Source: Halonatronum saccharophilum DSM 13868
Lineage (GTDB): Bacteria; Bacillota; Halanaerobiia; Halobacteroidales; Halobacteroidaceae
DNA length: 43,009 nucleotides
Direction: 5' to 3'
NCBI RefSeq assembly: GCF_000517025.1
Contig: NZ_KI912096.1
Location: 62,252-105,260, forward strand
A model generated the notes under the pieces. The model ran no database searches. It was not told the DNA's origin and worked only from the letters and a program-made list of their open reading frames with translations. The translations under genes were made by a program, and so were the position numbers. Below are positions 15,892-23,850 of the stretch, one piece after another (positions within the stretch are counted from its first letter, which is position 1; each line of letters begins with the position of its first letter).

Positions 15892-16309
15892 GAAGAGGAT
15901 TGAGAATTATATTCCAAAGGCTATAGAAGTTATAGAGAAAGAGTTTAAAGGTGAGTCAATACCAAAGGTTTATAAGAGTTATATATCCTCCTTTGGTGCG
16001 AGTATAGTACAGAGTGGTTTAAAGCCTACCCTTGCTTTTTATGAGAAGGATGATAATGTTTCTCAAGGTGATAAAGGGTCTAAACATGATAAAGGTCCTA
16101 AACATGATAGAAGTAGACTGAGTAGGATGATATTGAAGTTGATTGATGATAGTGAAGGCTCCTTGCTTAGATATGTAATCGAGGAGGAGGAGCAGGGAAA
16201 GGATGGAAGGAGTTTAAGGGAAAAAATTAAAGATGCTGCTATAGCTATAAAGTTAGCTCTAAGAACCTTTAAATTGTCTGAAGATAGTGGTGGTAATGAT
16301 GAAGGGTAA
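15884..16309 (+). CDS. cmr5: Type III-B small subunit Cmr5
   Basis: 141 aa from ATG 15884 (GGTGG just upstream; a TTG at 15872 is also in frame). It is a helical protein with the Cmr5 pattern YKSYISSFGASIVQSGLKPT (about 30-49) and a C-terminal IAIKLALRTFKL helix. Cmr5 forms the inner filament that lines the target RNA. A short hydrophilic insert with a repeated DKGSKHDKGPKHD sequence follows the conserved part. It overlaps cmr4 and cmr6, in the tightly coupled operon. Confidence 0.88.
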   Translation: MGKKRIENYIPKAIEVIEKEFKGESIPKVYKSYISSFGASIVQSGLKPTLAFYEKDDNVSQGDKGSKHDKGPKHDRSRLSRMILKLIDDSEGSLLRYVIEEEEQGKDGRSLREKIKDAAIAIKLALRTFKLSEDSGGNDEG

Positions 16310-17471
16310 TTATAGTGGGAATTTGGGCTGGTTATTTCATAATGATTACTATCGTAAGAATGATTTGAGTACCGTAATCAATAAGGATTGGCTTAAAATT
16401 AACTATGAGGAAGAAGATAAAAAGATTAAAGCTGAAATAAATCGTGTGCTAGATAAAAAGAATAAACAATTATTAAGCTTTAAGTTAAAAGGAAGAAAAA
16501 ATGATAATATAGGTAAGCAGAAGATTGAATGTAAGACTATCTATCCTGGTCTTCTAATTGGAAGCGGGTTAATTCATGGTATCGGAGAGAAGGAAGATTT
16601 CACTATAGGTTTTCAATTTGATCATACTAGTGGGTTGCCTATTATCCCAGGGTCTTCTGTTAAAGGGCTTTTAAGGAGTGTGTTTCCAGAAGATGGGGAT
16701 GTCTATAAGGAAGAGAAAGAGGAGTATATAAGGTCGCTTATAGAAGATATCACTGAAGTTCAGGTAGATATAGAGTCTTTAAGAGATGAAATATTTGAAG
16801 GTAGACTTAAGGATGGAAAGAGGATGCCTCTTGCAAAGCGTGATATATTCTTTGCTGCTCAGGTAATTAAAGGGGATAGAGATAATATGGTATTAGGTGA
16901 GGACTATATAACTCCACATGGAGATCCCCTTAAAGATCCACAGCCATTGAAGTTTTTAAAGGTACTACCAGATGTTGTCTTTGAGTTTAACTTTGATTTG
17001 AAGGATAGTAATTTAGGGTTTAGTAAGAAGGATAAGTTAAAATTATTTAAAGATATAATCCTAGATTTTGGTGTAGGGGCCAAGACTAATGTAGGCTATG
17101 GATATTTTGATAGGGATTATACAGATAAGATGATTAGAAAGAGGGAGGAAGAGTTGGAAGCTAAGAAAGAAGAGGAAGCACGTAAGAAGAGAGAAGCAGA
17201 GTTGGCAAAGATGAGTGAGTTAGATAGAAGGTTAGCTACAGTTTTTGATGACCCTAACATAAATGAAGTAGAGAAAGAGTTAAAGGAGTTATTTGATGAT
17301 CTCGATGAATTTGGTGAAGAAGATAAAATGAAAGTAGCAAAGTTCTTAAAAGATGGATATTTGAGGGTGGAGGCTGAGAAAGAAGAGGCTAAGTGGAGTA
17401 AAAAATTTGGTAAACCAAGCAAGAGACAGAAGAAGAAGATTAAGAAGATAAAAGGTATTTTAGGTGAGTAG
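16296..17471 (+). CDS. cmr6: Type III-B RAMP protein Cmr6 with C-terminal coiled-coil extension
   Basis: 391 aa from ATG 16296 (a second ATG follows at 16299). The RAMP core spans about 1-275: a Gly-rich GLLIGSGLIHGIG, IPGSSVKGLLRSVFP, DYITPHGDPLKDPQP, and C-terminal FGVGAKTNVGYGYF. Cmr6 caps the crRNA 3' end of the complex. An additional 115 residues follow: a highly charged coiled coil (about 280-310, KREEELEAKKEEEARKKREA) and a helical Lys/Glu-rich tail ending in basic KKKIKKIKG. This tail is beyond the usual Cmr6 and could bind RNA or a partner. A terminator follows at 17484. Confidence 0.9.
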   Translation: MMKGNYSGNLGWLFHNDYYRKNDLSTVINKDWLKINYEEEDKKIKAEINRVLDKKNKQLLSFKLKGRKNDNIGKQKIECKTIYPGLLIGSGLIHGIGEKEDFTIGFQFDHTSGLPIIPGSSVKGLLRSVFPEDGDVYKEEKEEYIRSLIEDITEVQVDIESLRDEIFEGRLKDGKRMPLAKRDIFFAAQVIKGDRDNMVLGEDYITPHGDPLKDPQPLKFLKVLPDVVFEFNFDLKDSNLGFSKKDKLKLFKDIILDFGVGAKTNVGYGYFDRDYTDKMIRKREEELEAKKEEEARKKREAELAKMSELDRRLATVFDDPNINEVEKELKELFDDLDEFGEEDKMKVAKFLKDGYLRVEAEKEEAKWSKKFGKPSKRQKKKIKKIKGILGE

Positions 17472-17483
17472 TAAGAGTTAGAG

Positions 17484-17518
17484 GATCTTCGATAGTATTA
17501 TCGAAGGTCTTCTTTTAT
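17484..17518 (+). terminator. Terminator after cmr6
   Basis: An 8-bp perfect stem CTTCGATA (17487-17494)/TATCGAAG (17499-17506) with loop GTAT, extended by flanking pairs and followed by TCTTCTTTT. It lies 15 bp after the cmr6 stop and ends the effector operon before the array 2 leader. Confidence 0.75.
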
Positions 17519-17582
17519 ATTTAAGAGAAGAGAACCCTCTCTTTAATTCTTTCCCTGATAAGGAGAGGAGAGAAAAAATCTC

Positions 17583-17865
17583 TTGCATTCCATCCATAAA
17601 TGGTGTATAATGTTATCAGTGGCAAATGAAGTGCTATCTTATCGGTAATAGTTCCTATCTCTGACCTCTAAAGTAGCAAAAAAGAGGGGGGGCGCGCAAG
17701 TGGAGTATAAGGGAGATAGAGGGAGTATTGTTGAGAATGATGGAGCTAATCAGATCCCGATTTTTGCACTTTTTCTGATAATTTCAGCGAAAACAGTTCA
17801 AAAAGTGGGGGTCCGCGAAAATGCCATTTTGAGCCCAGTAGTTATAAAGGTTCGCAAGGGGTGCC
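17583..17865 (+). promoter_or_regulatory. CRISPR array 2 leader with consensus promoter
   Basis: TTGCAT (17583-17588), a 17-bp spacer and TATAAT (17606-17611), as in leader 1, then about 250 bp to the first repeat. The small hairpin with the AAGTAGCA loop (CCTCT 17665-17669, AGAGG 17683-17687) is conserved. Leader 2 aligns with leader 1 almost without gaps. Differences fall at all codon positions of the shared open frame, which argues for conservation as DNA/RNA, not as protein. Confidence 0.85.
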
Positions 17866-18120
17866 CTAACAATAATCATAATTCCGCTTAAGGAATTGAC
17901 ACTGTAGCCTTAGGGTCAAATAGTCCACCCTCATACTCCTAACAATAATCATAATTCCGCTTAAGGAATTGACACCTCATTTACAACAATATACAACCAA
18001 GATTTCGAATCGTTGCTAACAATAATCATAATTCCGCTTAAGGAATTGACACTCAAATCTTTTTTTCCATTGCTTACTACCCATTACATCTAACAATAAT
18101 CATAATTCCGCTTAAGGAAT
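17866..18120 (+). CRISPR. CRISPR array 2: 3 spacers, same 37-bp repeat
   Basis: Full repeats at 17866-17902, 17939-17975 and 18016-18052, and a truncated terminal repeat at 18090-18120. Spacers are 36, 40 and 37 bp and differ from those of array 1. Repeats are identical to array 1, and the terminal repeat is cut at the same base (…AAGGAAT then GAAGAGC). The array lies downstream of cmr6, so the two arrays bracket the cas genes. Confidence 0.97.
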
Positions 18121-18159
18121 GAAGAGCAGAGGATAAGGGATAGTTAAAAATTCAAAGTT

Positions 18160-18210
18160 AAAAGCCAAACACCATCACAAAGTAGCACTTGTGGTGGTGT
18201 TTGGCTTTTT
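18160..18210 (+). terminator. CRISPR array 2 trailer hairpin/terminator
   Basis: The left arm 18160-18180 is identical to the array 1 trailer; the right arm 18189-18209 differs by one base that still allows a G-U pair. The loop AGTAGCAC is conserved, and a T run ends the stem. Confidence 0.8.
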
Positions 18211-18820
18211 CTAATAGAGGATAAATTTGATCATAGATTAATAAATAGGCATGCTTTATTAAGAGCTGAAATTGGAGGTTGGAGAGGAAGGGATTATCGT
18301 CTTTTTTTTGAGAGGAGGTTTTAAAACACTAATTCAAGTAAAAGTGATTTTTATTATTTGATTGGTTTAACTTAATGGGAGCAGATCAAGAAAAGAGTGT
18401 TGACCTTTCTTAATTTGCAAATTAAGTTGCCGACATTTTGCCGACATTCTGCCGACAAATTAAATGAAAGCTAATTTTATTTATGATAACTTATGTTATA
18501 CACGATGCACAAACCCTCTAATATAGAGGGTTTAATGCTTTTAATTTTTAGTTAAGAAATCCTTTAACATAGCTGGGGCTTGGGGTGGATGAGTTAACTT
18601 TATAGTTTTAAAGTCTTAATATTTATAGATAAGAGAGTTCTGAAAGGAAATATTTTTTATAGTCTTATTTGATTTTAATATATAATCTTACTGAAATAAA
18701 TGGATCCTTTTAAGTCTATACTTTCTTTTTTCCTCAATATTACTTTTAAATATAAGAAATTATGTTATAATAAATACTGATACATACAATAAAGCACTTG
18801 TTCTAAAGGAGGAAATATAA
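18211..18820. other. Intergenic region between array 2 and miaB
   Basis: No credible gene. It holds a perfect 18-bp palindrome (18409-18426, CTTAATTTG/CAAATTAAG), followed at once by three near-tandem TGCCGACA units (about 18427-18460), and a hairpin AAACCCTCTA-ATA-TAGAGGGTTT (18511-18533) with a weak T-rich tail. A TATAAT (18766-18771) without a clear -35 may be the miaB promoter. Confidence 0.55.
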
Positions 18821-20155
18821 ATGTCAAAACATAAAGATAAACTCGCGTGTATCATCACCTACGGTTGTCAAATGAACGAGCACGACTCCGAAAAGTTAGC
18901 TGGAGTCTTAGAAGGAGAAGGATATAAAGCAACAAAAGAGCTAGAAAAAGCCGATATAATAATCTTAAATACCTGTTGTGTCCGTGAAAATGCAGAGCTT
19001 AAGGTCTATGGTAAGGTGGGCCAACTTAAGAGGCTTAAAGAAGAAAATCCCGACCTTATAATCGGTATTTGTGGATGTATGATGCAACAAGATGAGGTTG
19101 TAAAAGAGATTAAAGAGAAGTATCGCCATGTAGATATCGTCTTTGGAACTCATAATATCCACCACTTCCCTGAACTATTACAAAAGGCCAAAGAGGATAA
19201 GAACCCTCTGGTTAGAGTCTGGGACGAATCAAAGGAGTTAATTCCAGATATGCCGGTACAAAGAACCGATGACTATCGAGCATGGGTCACCATTATTTAT
19301 GGATGTAATAACTTCTGTACATACTGTATAGTTCCTTATGTTAGAGGAAGAGAGAAGAGTAGACCTTTAGAGAATATTGTAGGAGAGATTAAAGGCTTGG
19401 TAGAGGATGGCGTCAAAGAAATAACTCTTCTTGGCCAAAATGTTAACTCTTATGGAAATGACTTTGAGGATGGTACAGACTTTGCCGATCTATTAGCAGC
19501 AATTAATGAGGTTGAAGGTTTAGCTAGAATTAGATTTATGACCTCCCACCCTAAGGATTGTAGCGATAGGCTTATCGAAGCTGTAGCTAAATTGGACAAG
19601 GTATGTCCTCACTTCCACTTGCCTGTACAAGCTGGTAGCAATAATGTATTAAAAGCTATGAATAGAGGATATACTAGAGAGGAATATTTAGAACTGGTAA
19701 GTAAGATACGAGAGAGTAATCCAGAAGCATCTATAGGTACAGATGTTATAGTTGGATTCCCAGGAGAAACAGAAGAAGACTTCCAAGATACCTTAGATTT
19801 ATTTAAAAAGGTTAAGTATGATATGACCTATAACTTTATCTACTCTAAGAGAACTGGGACTCCAGCAGCTAAAAAAGAGGATCAAGTATCTGAGGAAGAG
19901 AAGAAAGAAAGATTACAAAGGTTGATCGATCTACAAAAAAATATCAGTATGGAGAATAATCAGAAGTATTTAGGGGAAACTGTAGAGGTATTGGTAGAAG
20001 GTGAAAGTAAGAACAACCCAGATAGGTTAACTGGTCGAACAGATACCAATAAGATTGTCATCTTCGAGAGTGACGAGGATTTGACAGGTGAATTGGTAGA
20101 TGTTAAAATAGACAAAGTGCAGAGTTGGACATTATATGGAAATTTGGTTGATTAA
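18821..20155 (+). CDS. miaB: tRNA-2-methylthio-N6-dimethylallyladenosine synthase MiaB
   Basis: 444 aa, normal length. This radical-SAM enzyme adds the methylthio group to i6A37 of tRNAs. Domains in order: the N-terminal UPF0004/MTTase domain with three Fe-S cysteines (YGCQMNEHDS, NTCCVREN, GICGCMMQ); the radical SAM domain with the CxxxCxxC motif in GCNNFCTYCIVPYVRGRE (about 165-182); and a C-terminal TRAM domain (about 378-442). The ribosome site AAAGGAGG is strong. It begins a block whose order (miaB, ymcA-like, mutS, mutL, miaA) is shared with Bacillus and Clostridia. It makes the last step of the modification started by MiaA, encoded at 26042. Confidence 0.96.
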   Translation: MSKHKDKLACIITYGCQMNEHDSEKLAGVLEGEGYKATKELEKADIIILNTCCVRENAELKVYGKVGQLKRLKEENPDLIIGICGCMMQQDEVVKEIKEKYRHVDIVFGTHNIHHFPELLQKAKEDKNPLVRVWDESKELIPDMPVQRTDDYRAWVTIIYGCNNFCTYCIVPYVRGREKSRPLENIVGEIKGLVEDGVKEITLLGQNVNSYGNDFEDGTDFADLLAAINEVEGLARIRFMTSHPKDCSDRLIEAVAKLDKVCPHFHLPVQAGSNNVLKAMNRGYTREEYLELVSKIRESNPEASIGTDVIVGFPGETEEDFQDTLDLFKKVKYDMTYNFIYSKRTGTPAAKKEDQVSEEEKKERLQRLIDLQKNISMENNQKYLGETVEVLVEGESKNNPDRLTGRTDTNKIVIFESDEDLTGELVDVKIDKVQSWTLYGNLVD

Positions 20156-20189
20156 CTCTGTCTAATCAGAATAAGGGGGACATTATTTT

Positions 20190-20561
20190 ATGTCAATTAT
20201 GAAAAAAGCTGAAGAATTAGGAGAAGCTATTGTAGCCTCTCAAGAATATGATCAAATGAAGGGTGCTGAGGATAAGATGCAAGCTGATGAAGCAGCTAAA
20301 GCTATCCTACAAGAGTTCCAAACTAAGCAAAGAATGGCACAAATGGCACAGATGAATGGTCAACAAGTAACTGAAGATATGCAAAAAGAACTTCAAGCGA
20401 TCCAAGCTAAGATGCAAGGTAATGAGAACATTAAAAACTTTATGGAAGCTCAAGAGAAATTCAATAAAGTTATGCAAACTGTAAACCAAGTTATCACTGC
20501 AGCCTTAACTGGTGAAGAACCACAAGAGTGTGGTTCAGATTGTGGCGCTGGATGCTGCTAA
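20190..20561 (+). CDS. ymcA: YlbF/YmcA family protein (RicA-like)
   Basis: 123 aa helical protein of the YlbF/YmcA family. In Bacillus, YmcA, YlbF and YaaT form a Fe-S/FAD complex that controls RNase Y-dependent mRNA maturation, sporulation and biofilm genes. The core (about 1-105) is amphipathic helices rich in Gln and Met (KQRMAQMAQMNGQQ). The tail ECGSDCGAGCC gives four cysteines that could bind the cluster. Its position directly after miaB is the same as ymcA in Bacillus, which supports the YmcA rather than YlbF assignment. It is 34 bp from miaB and likely co-transcribed; a strong terminator follows. Confidence 0.8.
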   Translation: MSIMKKAEELGEAIVASQEYDQMKGAEDKMQADEAAKAILQEFQTKQRMAQMAQMNGQQVTEDMQKELQAIQAKMQGNENIKNFMEAQEKFNKVMQTVNQVITAALTGEEPQECGSDCGAGCC

Positions 20562-20577
20562 TTAAATAGAATTTATC

Positions 20578-20611
20578 AAAACCTCTAGGCGACTAAGCTT
20601 AGAGGTTTTTT
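20578..20611 (+). terminator. Terminator after ymcA-like gene
   Basis: A 10-bp stem AAAACCTCTA (20578-20587)/TAGAGGTTTT (20600-20609) with a T run lies 17 bp after the stop codon. It ends the miaB-ymcA unit, so mutS-mutL needs its own promoter. Confidence 0.85.
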
Positions 20612-21177
20612 CTTGTTTAGGTATCTGGAATTAGGAATCAGGAGTCTGGAGCCTGTAAGGTCAAAGCATTGACTTAAAACCTTAAGTTCAAAGAATTGAC
20701 GCTGACAACACCTACGACTAAACCTTTGACTGGATCTGACTAGACCTCTTTTAATTTTATTTTTTTATGTTCTTGTCCTGGTTTTGTCAGCCTTTGTCCG
20801 AACTTAGTCAGAGTCCAGCCTTTGATTTTGACCTTCTTAAAACCTCAAATTCAAAGACTTAGCACCGATTAACGCAGATCAGATCTGATTAAGTCTGATT
20901 TCAAAGCTTTTTAATATTATCTTTAAATGCTTTGATCGGATTTTTATCGGCTCTTATCAGATCTAATCAGCGCAAAAGTCTTTAGTTTTTATCTTTTTAA
21001 AATCTTGACTTTGAACTATGCTCTTACAGATTCCTGATTCCTGATCACCCTTTAAAAGAAACCTCTTTTATGATATAATGTCCTTTTAGTAATGCAGGAT
21101 CAAATTAGAATTCTAAAATTTACATAAATCTTTTAGCTGACGACTGATGGCTGAAAGCTATACAGGAGGTATTTAAA
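20612..21177. repeat. Intergenic dispersed-repeat cluster before mutS
   Basis: No gene. It contains an inverted copy of the block seen upstream of array 1 (GGAATCAGGAGTCTGGA near 20634), TTGTCC/GTCAG-rich segments as at 1130-1240, and a long imperfect inverted repeat (GATTAACGCAGATCAGATC near 20867 against CAGATCTAATCAGCGC near 20957). A second TTCCTGATTCCTGAT block lies near 21030. A TATAAT at 21074-21079, with a poor -35 (TTTAAA 21051-21056), is the probable mutS promoter. Confidence 0.6.
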
Positions 21178-23826
21178 ATGGCAAAGTTGACACCGATGAT
21201 GCAGCAGTACTTATCGATAAAAGAAGAGAACCAGGATGCTATTCTCTTTTTTAGGTTGGGTGATTTTTATGAGATGTTCAACGAAGATGCTAAAATTGTA
21301 GCTAAAGAGTTGGAATTGACTTTAACAGCACGAAATAAAGGGAAGGGCCAACCTACTCCTATGGCTGGAGTTCCTTATCATTCGGCTGAGTCTTATATCT
21401 CCCAACTAATAGAGAAAGGCTATAGGGTAGCAATCTGTGAGCAGGTTGAGGATCCTAGTGAAGCTAAGGGGATCGTTAAAAGAGAAGTTGTTCGAGTTAT
21501 AACCCCAGGAACTGTAATTAATAATAAAATACTAAAGGATAAGGATAATAACTACTTAGTCTCTTTAGTTGGATCCAAGGATGGTTATGGCTTCTCCTTT
21601 GTTGACATATCTACAGGGGAGTTTGGACTGACCCAAATAGATGGACAAGATTCTATAGACAAGGTGATAGATGAGATATCTAGGATAAATCCAGCTGAGG
21701 TGATAATAGATGAGACGATAAGTTCTTCTAAGAGAATTATGAATTTTATTAAGTCTAATATTACATCAATAATTACAGATATAGAAGAGTCATTTAATTA
21801 TGATCGAGCCTATGAACTGTTGACTGATAGCTTGGAAACTATGAGTCTAGATGGCTTTGGATGTGAAGGACTTAATATCGGTATTGAAGCAGCAGGAGCT
21901 ATTATAGATTTTTTAAACAAAACTCAAAAGAGGAGTTTATCCCATATCAACTCTCTTCTTACATATTCGACCCTTGATTATATGGTTATGGATGCCAATA
22001 CCCGTAGAAACTTAGAGTTGGTTAAGACTATGCGGGATAAGAGAAAGAAAGGAAGCTTACTGTGGGTAATAGATAAGACTGTAACGGCTATGGGTGGGAG
22101 GATGTTAAAGAAGTGGTTAGAACAGCCTCTTTTGGACGTTAAAGAGATAAATAAACGTTTAGATAGTGTTGAAGAGATATCTAAGAATATCTTACTCAAA
22201 GAAGAGTTAAGGGATCTTTTAGACCAAGTTTATGATATTGAGAGGTTAATTGGTAAGGTTGTCTATGGCTCAGCCAATGGTCGAGATCTGATAGCTTTAA
22301 AGAACTCTTTGATCATACTTCCAAAGTTAAAGGAGGTATTAGAGCAATTCTCAACACCTAAGTTAAAGGATCTAAAGGAATCCTTAGACAATTTAGAGGA
22401 TGTAACAGCTTTGATTGAAAGTTCTATCCAAGAAGAGCCACCTACAACAATTACTGAAGGTGGTCTGATTAAAGAAGGATATAATGAAGAATTAGACAAG
22501 TACCTAGATGCTATGAATAACGGCAAGGACTGGATTGTTGGACTTCAAAAGCAAGAAAGGGCGAGAACGGGAATTTCCTCGCTTAAGGTTGGACATAACA
22601 AGGTCCATGGTTATTATATCGAAGTTACCAAGGCCAATTTAGATGCAGTACCTGAAGATTATGTTAGAAAGCAGACTCTAAGTAATAGCGAAAGGTATAT
22701 AACTCCAGAGTTAAAGGAGAAGGAGTCACTCATCTTTGAAGCCCAAGAAAAGAGCGTTGATTTAGAGTATAAGATTTTTCTTGAGGTTAGAAAAAGAGTT
22801 GGTAAAGAGATTGATAGAATCCAAGGGTCAGCCCAAGGCTTGGCCCAGTTGGATGGGCTTATATCCTTAGCTGAGGTGGCATTGAATAATAATTATAAGA
22901 AGCCTATAGTTGATAATGGAGGTACAATTAAGATTGAAGGTGGGCGTCATCCAGTTGTAGAGGAGACCATTGAAGAGGAGGTCTTTGTTCCTAATGATAC
23001 TTATTTAGATGGAGAAGGGAGCAGATTCTCTATTATTACTGGGCCAAATATGTCCGGTAAATCTACCTATATGAGACAGGTTGCTCTTATTACCTTGTTG
23101 GCCCAGATTGGAAGCTTTGTCCCAGCCTCTAAAGCCCAGATTGGGATCGTCGATCGGATATTTACTAGAGTTGGAGCCTCTGATGATCTTAGTACAGGCC
23201 AAAGTACCTTTATGGTGGAGATGAATGAGGTGGCAAATATCTTAAATAATGCTAGTGATAAGAGTTTAGTTATCCTAGATGAGGTAGGGAGGGGAACCAG
23301 TACCTATGATGGTCTAAGTATAGCTTGGGCAGTAATTGAATATATTAGCGATAAAGAGAAGATAGGGGCCAAATCTCTCTTTGCTACCCACTATCATGAA
23401 CTAACAGAGCTAGAGGATAATCTCCCAGGGGTCAAGAATTATAATGTAGCTGTTAAGGAAGAGGGAGAGGATGTAGTTTTTTTAAGAAAGATAGTCCCAG
23501 GTGGAGCCGATCAGAGTTATGGAATCGAGGTAGCCAAGAGAGCAGGTGTTCCTTATCAAGTAATAGAGAGGTCAAAGGAGATATTGGCCCGTTTAGAAGA
23601 AGGGGAGGAGAGAACCCTTCAACTTGCTAAAGAGGATAGCTTTGTAGAGAAGAAGGTAGAAAAAGATCCTTCTAAGGTAAAAGAATCTCCAGCCCAGCTA
23701 CCTTTATTTAGTGAGCCTAATGATGAAGTGGTTGAAGAACTCTTAGAGTTAGACATAATGTCTATGAACCCTCTAGAAGCTATGAACGCCCTACACCAGC
23801 TACAGCAAAAAGCGAAAAACAGATAA
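21178..23826 (+). CDS. mutS: DNA mismatch repair protein MutS
   Basis: 882 aa, full length. MutS recognises mismatches and recruits MutL. The N-terminal mismatch-binding domain carries the Phe-x-Glu motif in RLGDFYEMFNEDA (about 26-38). The connector, lever and clamp domains follow. The ABC-type ATPase domain has Walker A GPNMSGKST (from residue 622), Walker B LVILDEVGRGTST, and the His loop ATHYHEL. The C-terminus has an oligomerisation tail ending in LPLFS, which resembles the beta-clamp binding motif QLPLF. RBS ACAGGAGGT. It is 24 bp upstream of mutL, so the two form a mismatch-repair operon. Confidence 0.98.
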   Translation: MAKLTPMMQQYLSIKEENQDAILFFRLGDFYEMFNEDAKIVAKELELTLTARNKGKGQPTPMAGVPYHSAESYISQLIEKGYRVAICEQVEDPSEAKGIVKREVVRVITPGTVINNKILKDKDNNYLVSLVGSKDGYGFSFVDISTGEFGLTQIDGQDSIDKVIDEISRINPAEVIIDETISSSKRIMNFIKSNITSIITDIEESFNYDRAYELLTDSLETMSLDGFGCEGLNIGIEAAGAIIDFLNKTQKRSLSHINSLLTYSTLDYMVMDANTRRNLELVKTMRDKRKKGSLLWVIDKTVTAMGGRMLKKWLEQPLLDVKEINKRLDSVEEISKNILLKEELRDLLDQVYDIERLIGKVVYGSANGRDLIALKNSLIILPKLKEVLEQFSTPKLKDLKESLDNLEDVTALIESSIQEEPPTTITEGGLIKEGYNEELDKYLDAMNNGKDWIVGLQKQERARTGISSLKVGHNKVHGYYIEVTKANLDAVPEDYVRKQTLSNSERYITPELKEKESLIFEAQEKSVDLEYKIFLEVRKRVGKEIDRIQGSAQGLAQLDGLISLAEVALNNNYKKPIVDNGGTIKIEGGRHPVVEETIEEEVFVPNDTYLDGEGSRFSIITGPNMSGKSTYMRQVALITLLAQIGSFVPASKAQIGIVDRIFTRVGASDDLSTGQSTFMVEMNEVANILNNASDKSLVILDEVGRGTSTYDGLSIAWAVIEYISDKEKIGAKSLFATHYHELTELEDNLPGVKNYNVAVKEEGEDVVFLRKIVPGGADQSYGIEVAKRAGVPYQVIERSKEILARLEEGEERTLQLAKEDSFVEKKVEKDPSKVKESPAQLPLFSEPNDEVVEELLELDIMSMNPLEAMNALHQLQQKAKNR

Positions 23827-23850
23827 CAGATAACAAAAGGGGGTGTAAAA

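Noticed and set aside
18511-18533. Terminator AAACCCTCTA-ATA-TAGAGGGTTT
   Set aside because: The stem is perfect but the tail is AATGCTTTT rather than a direct T run, and no gene ends just upstream, so it is noted only as a hairpin.
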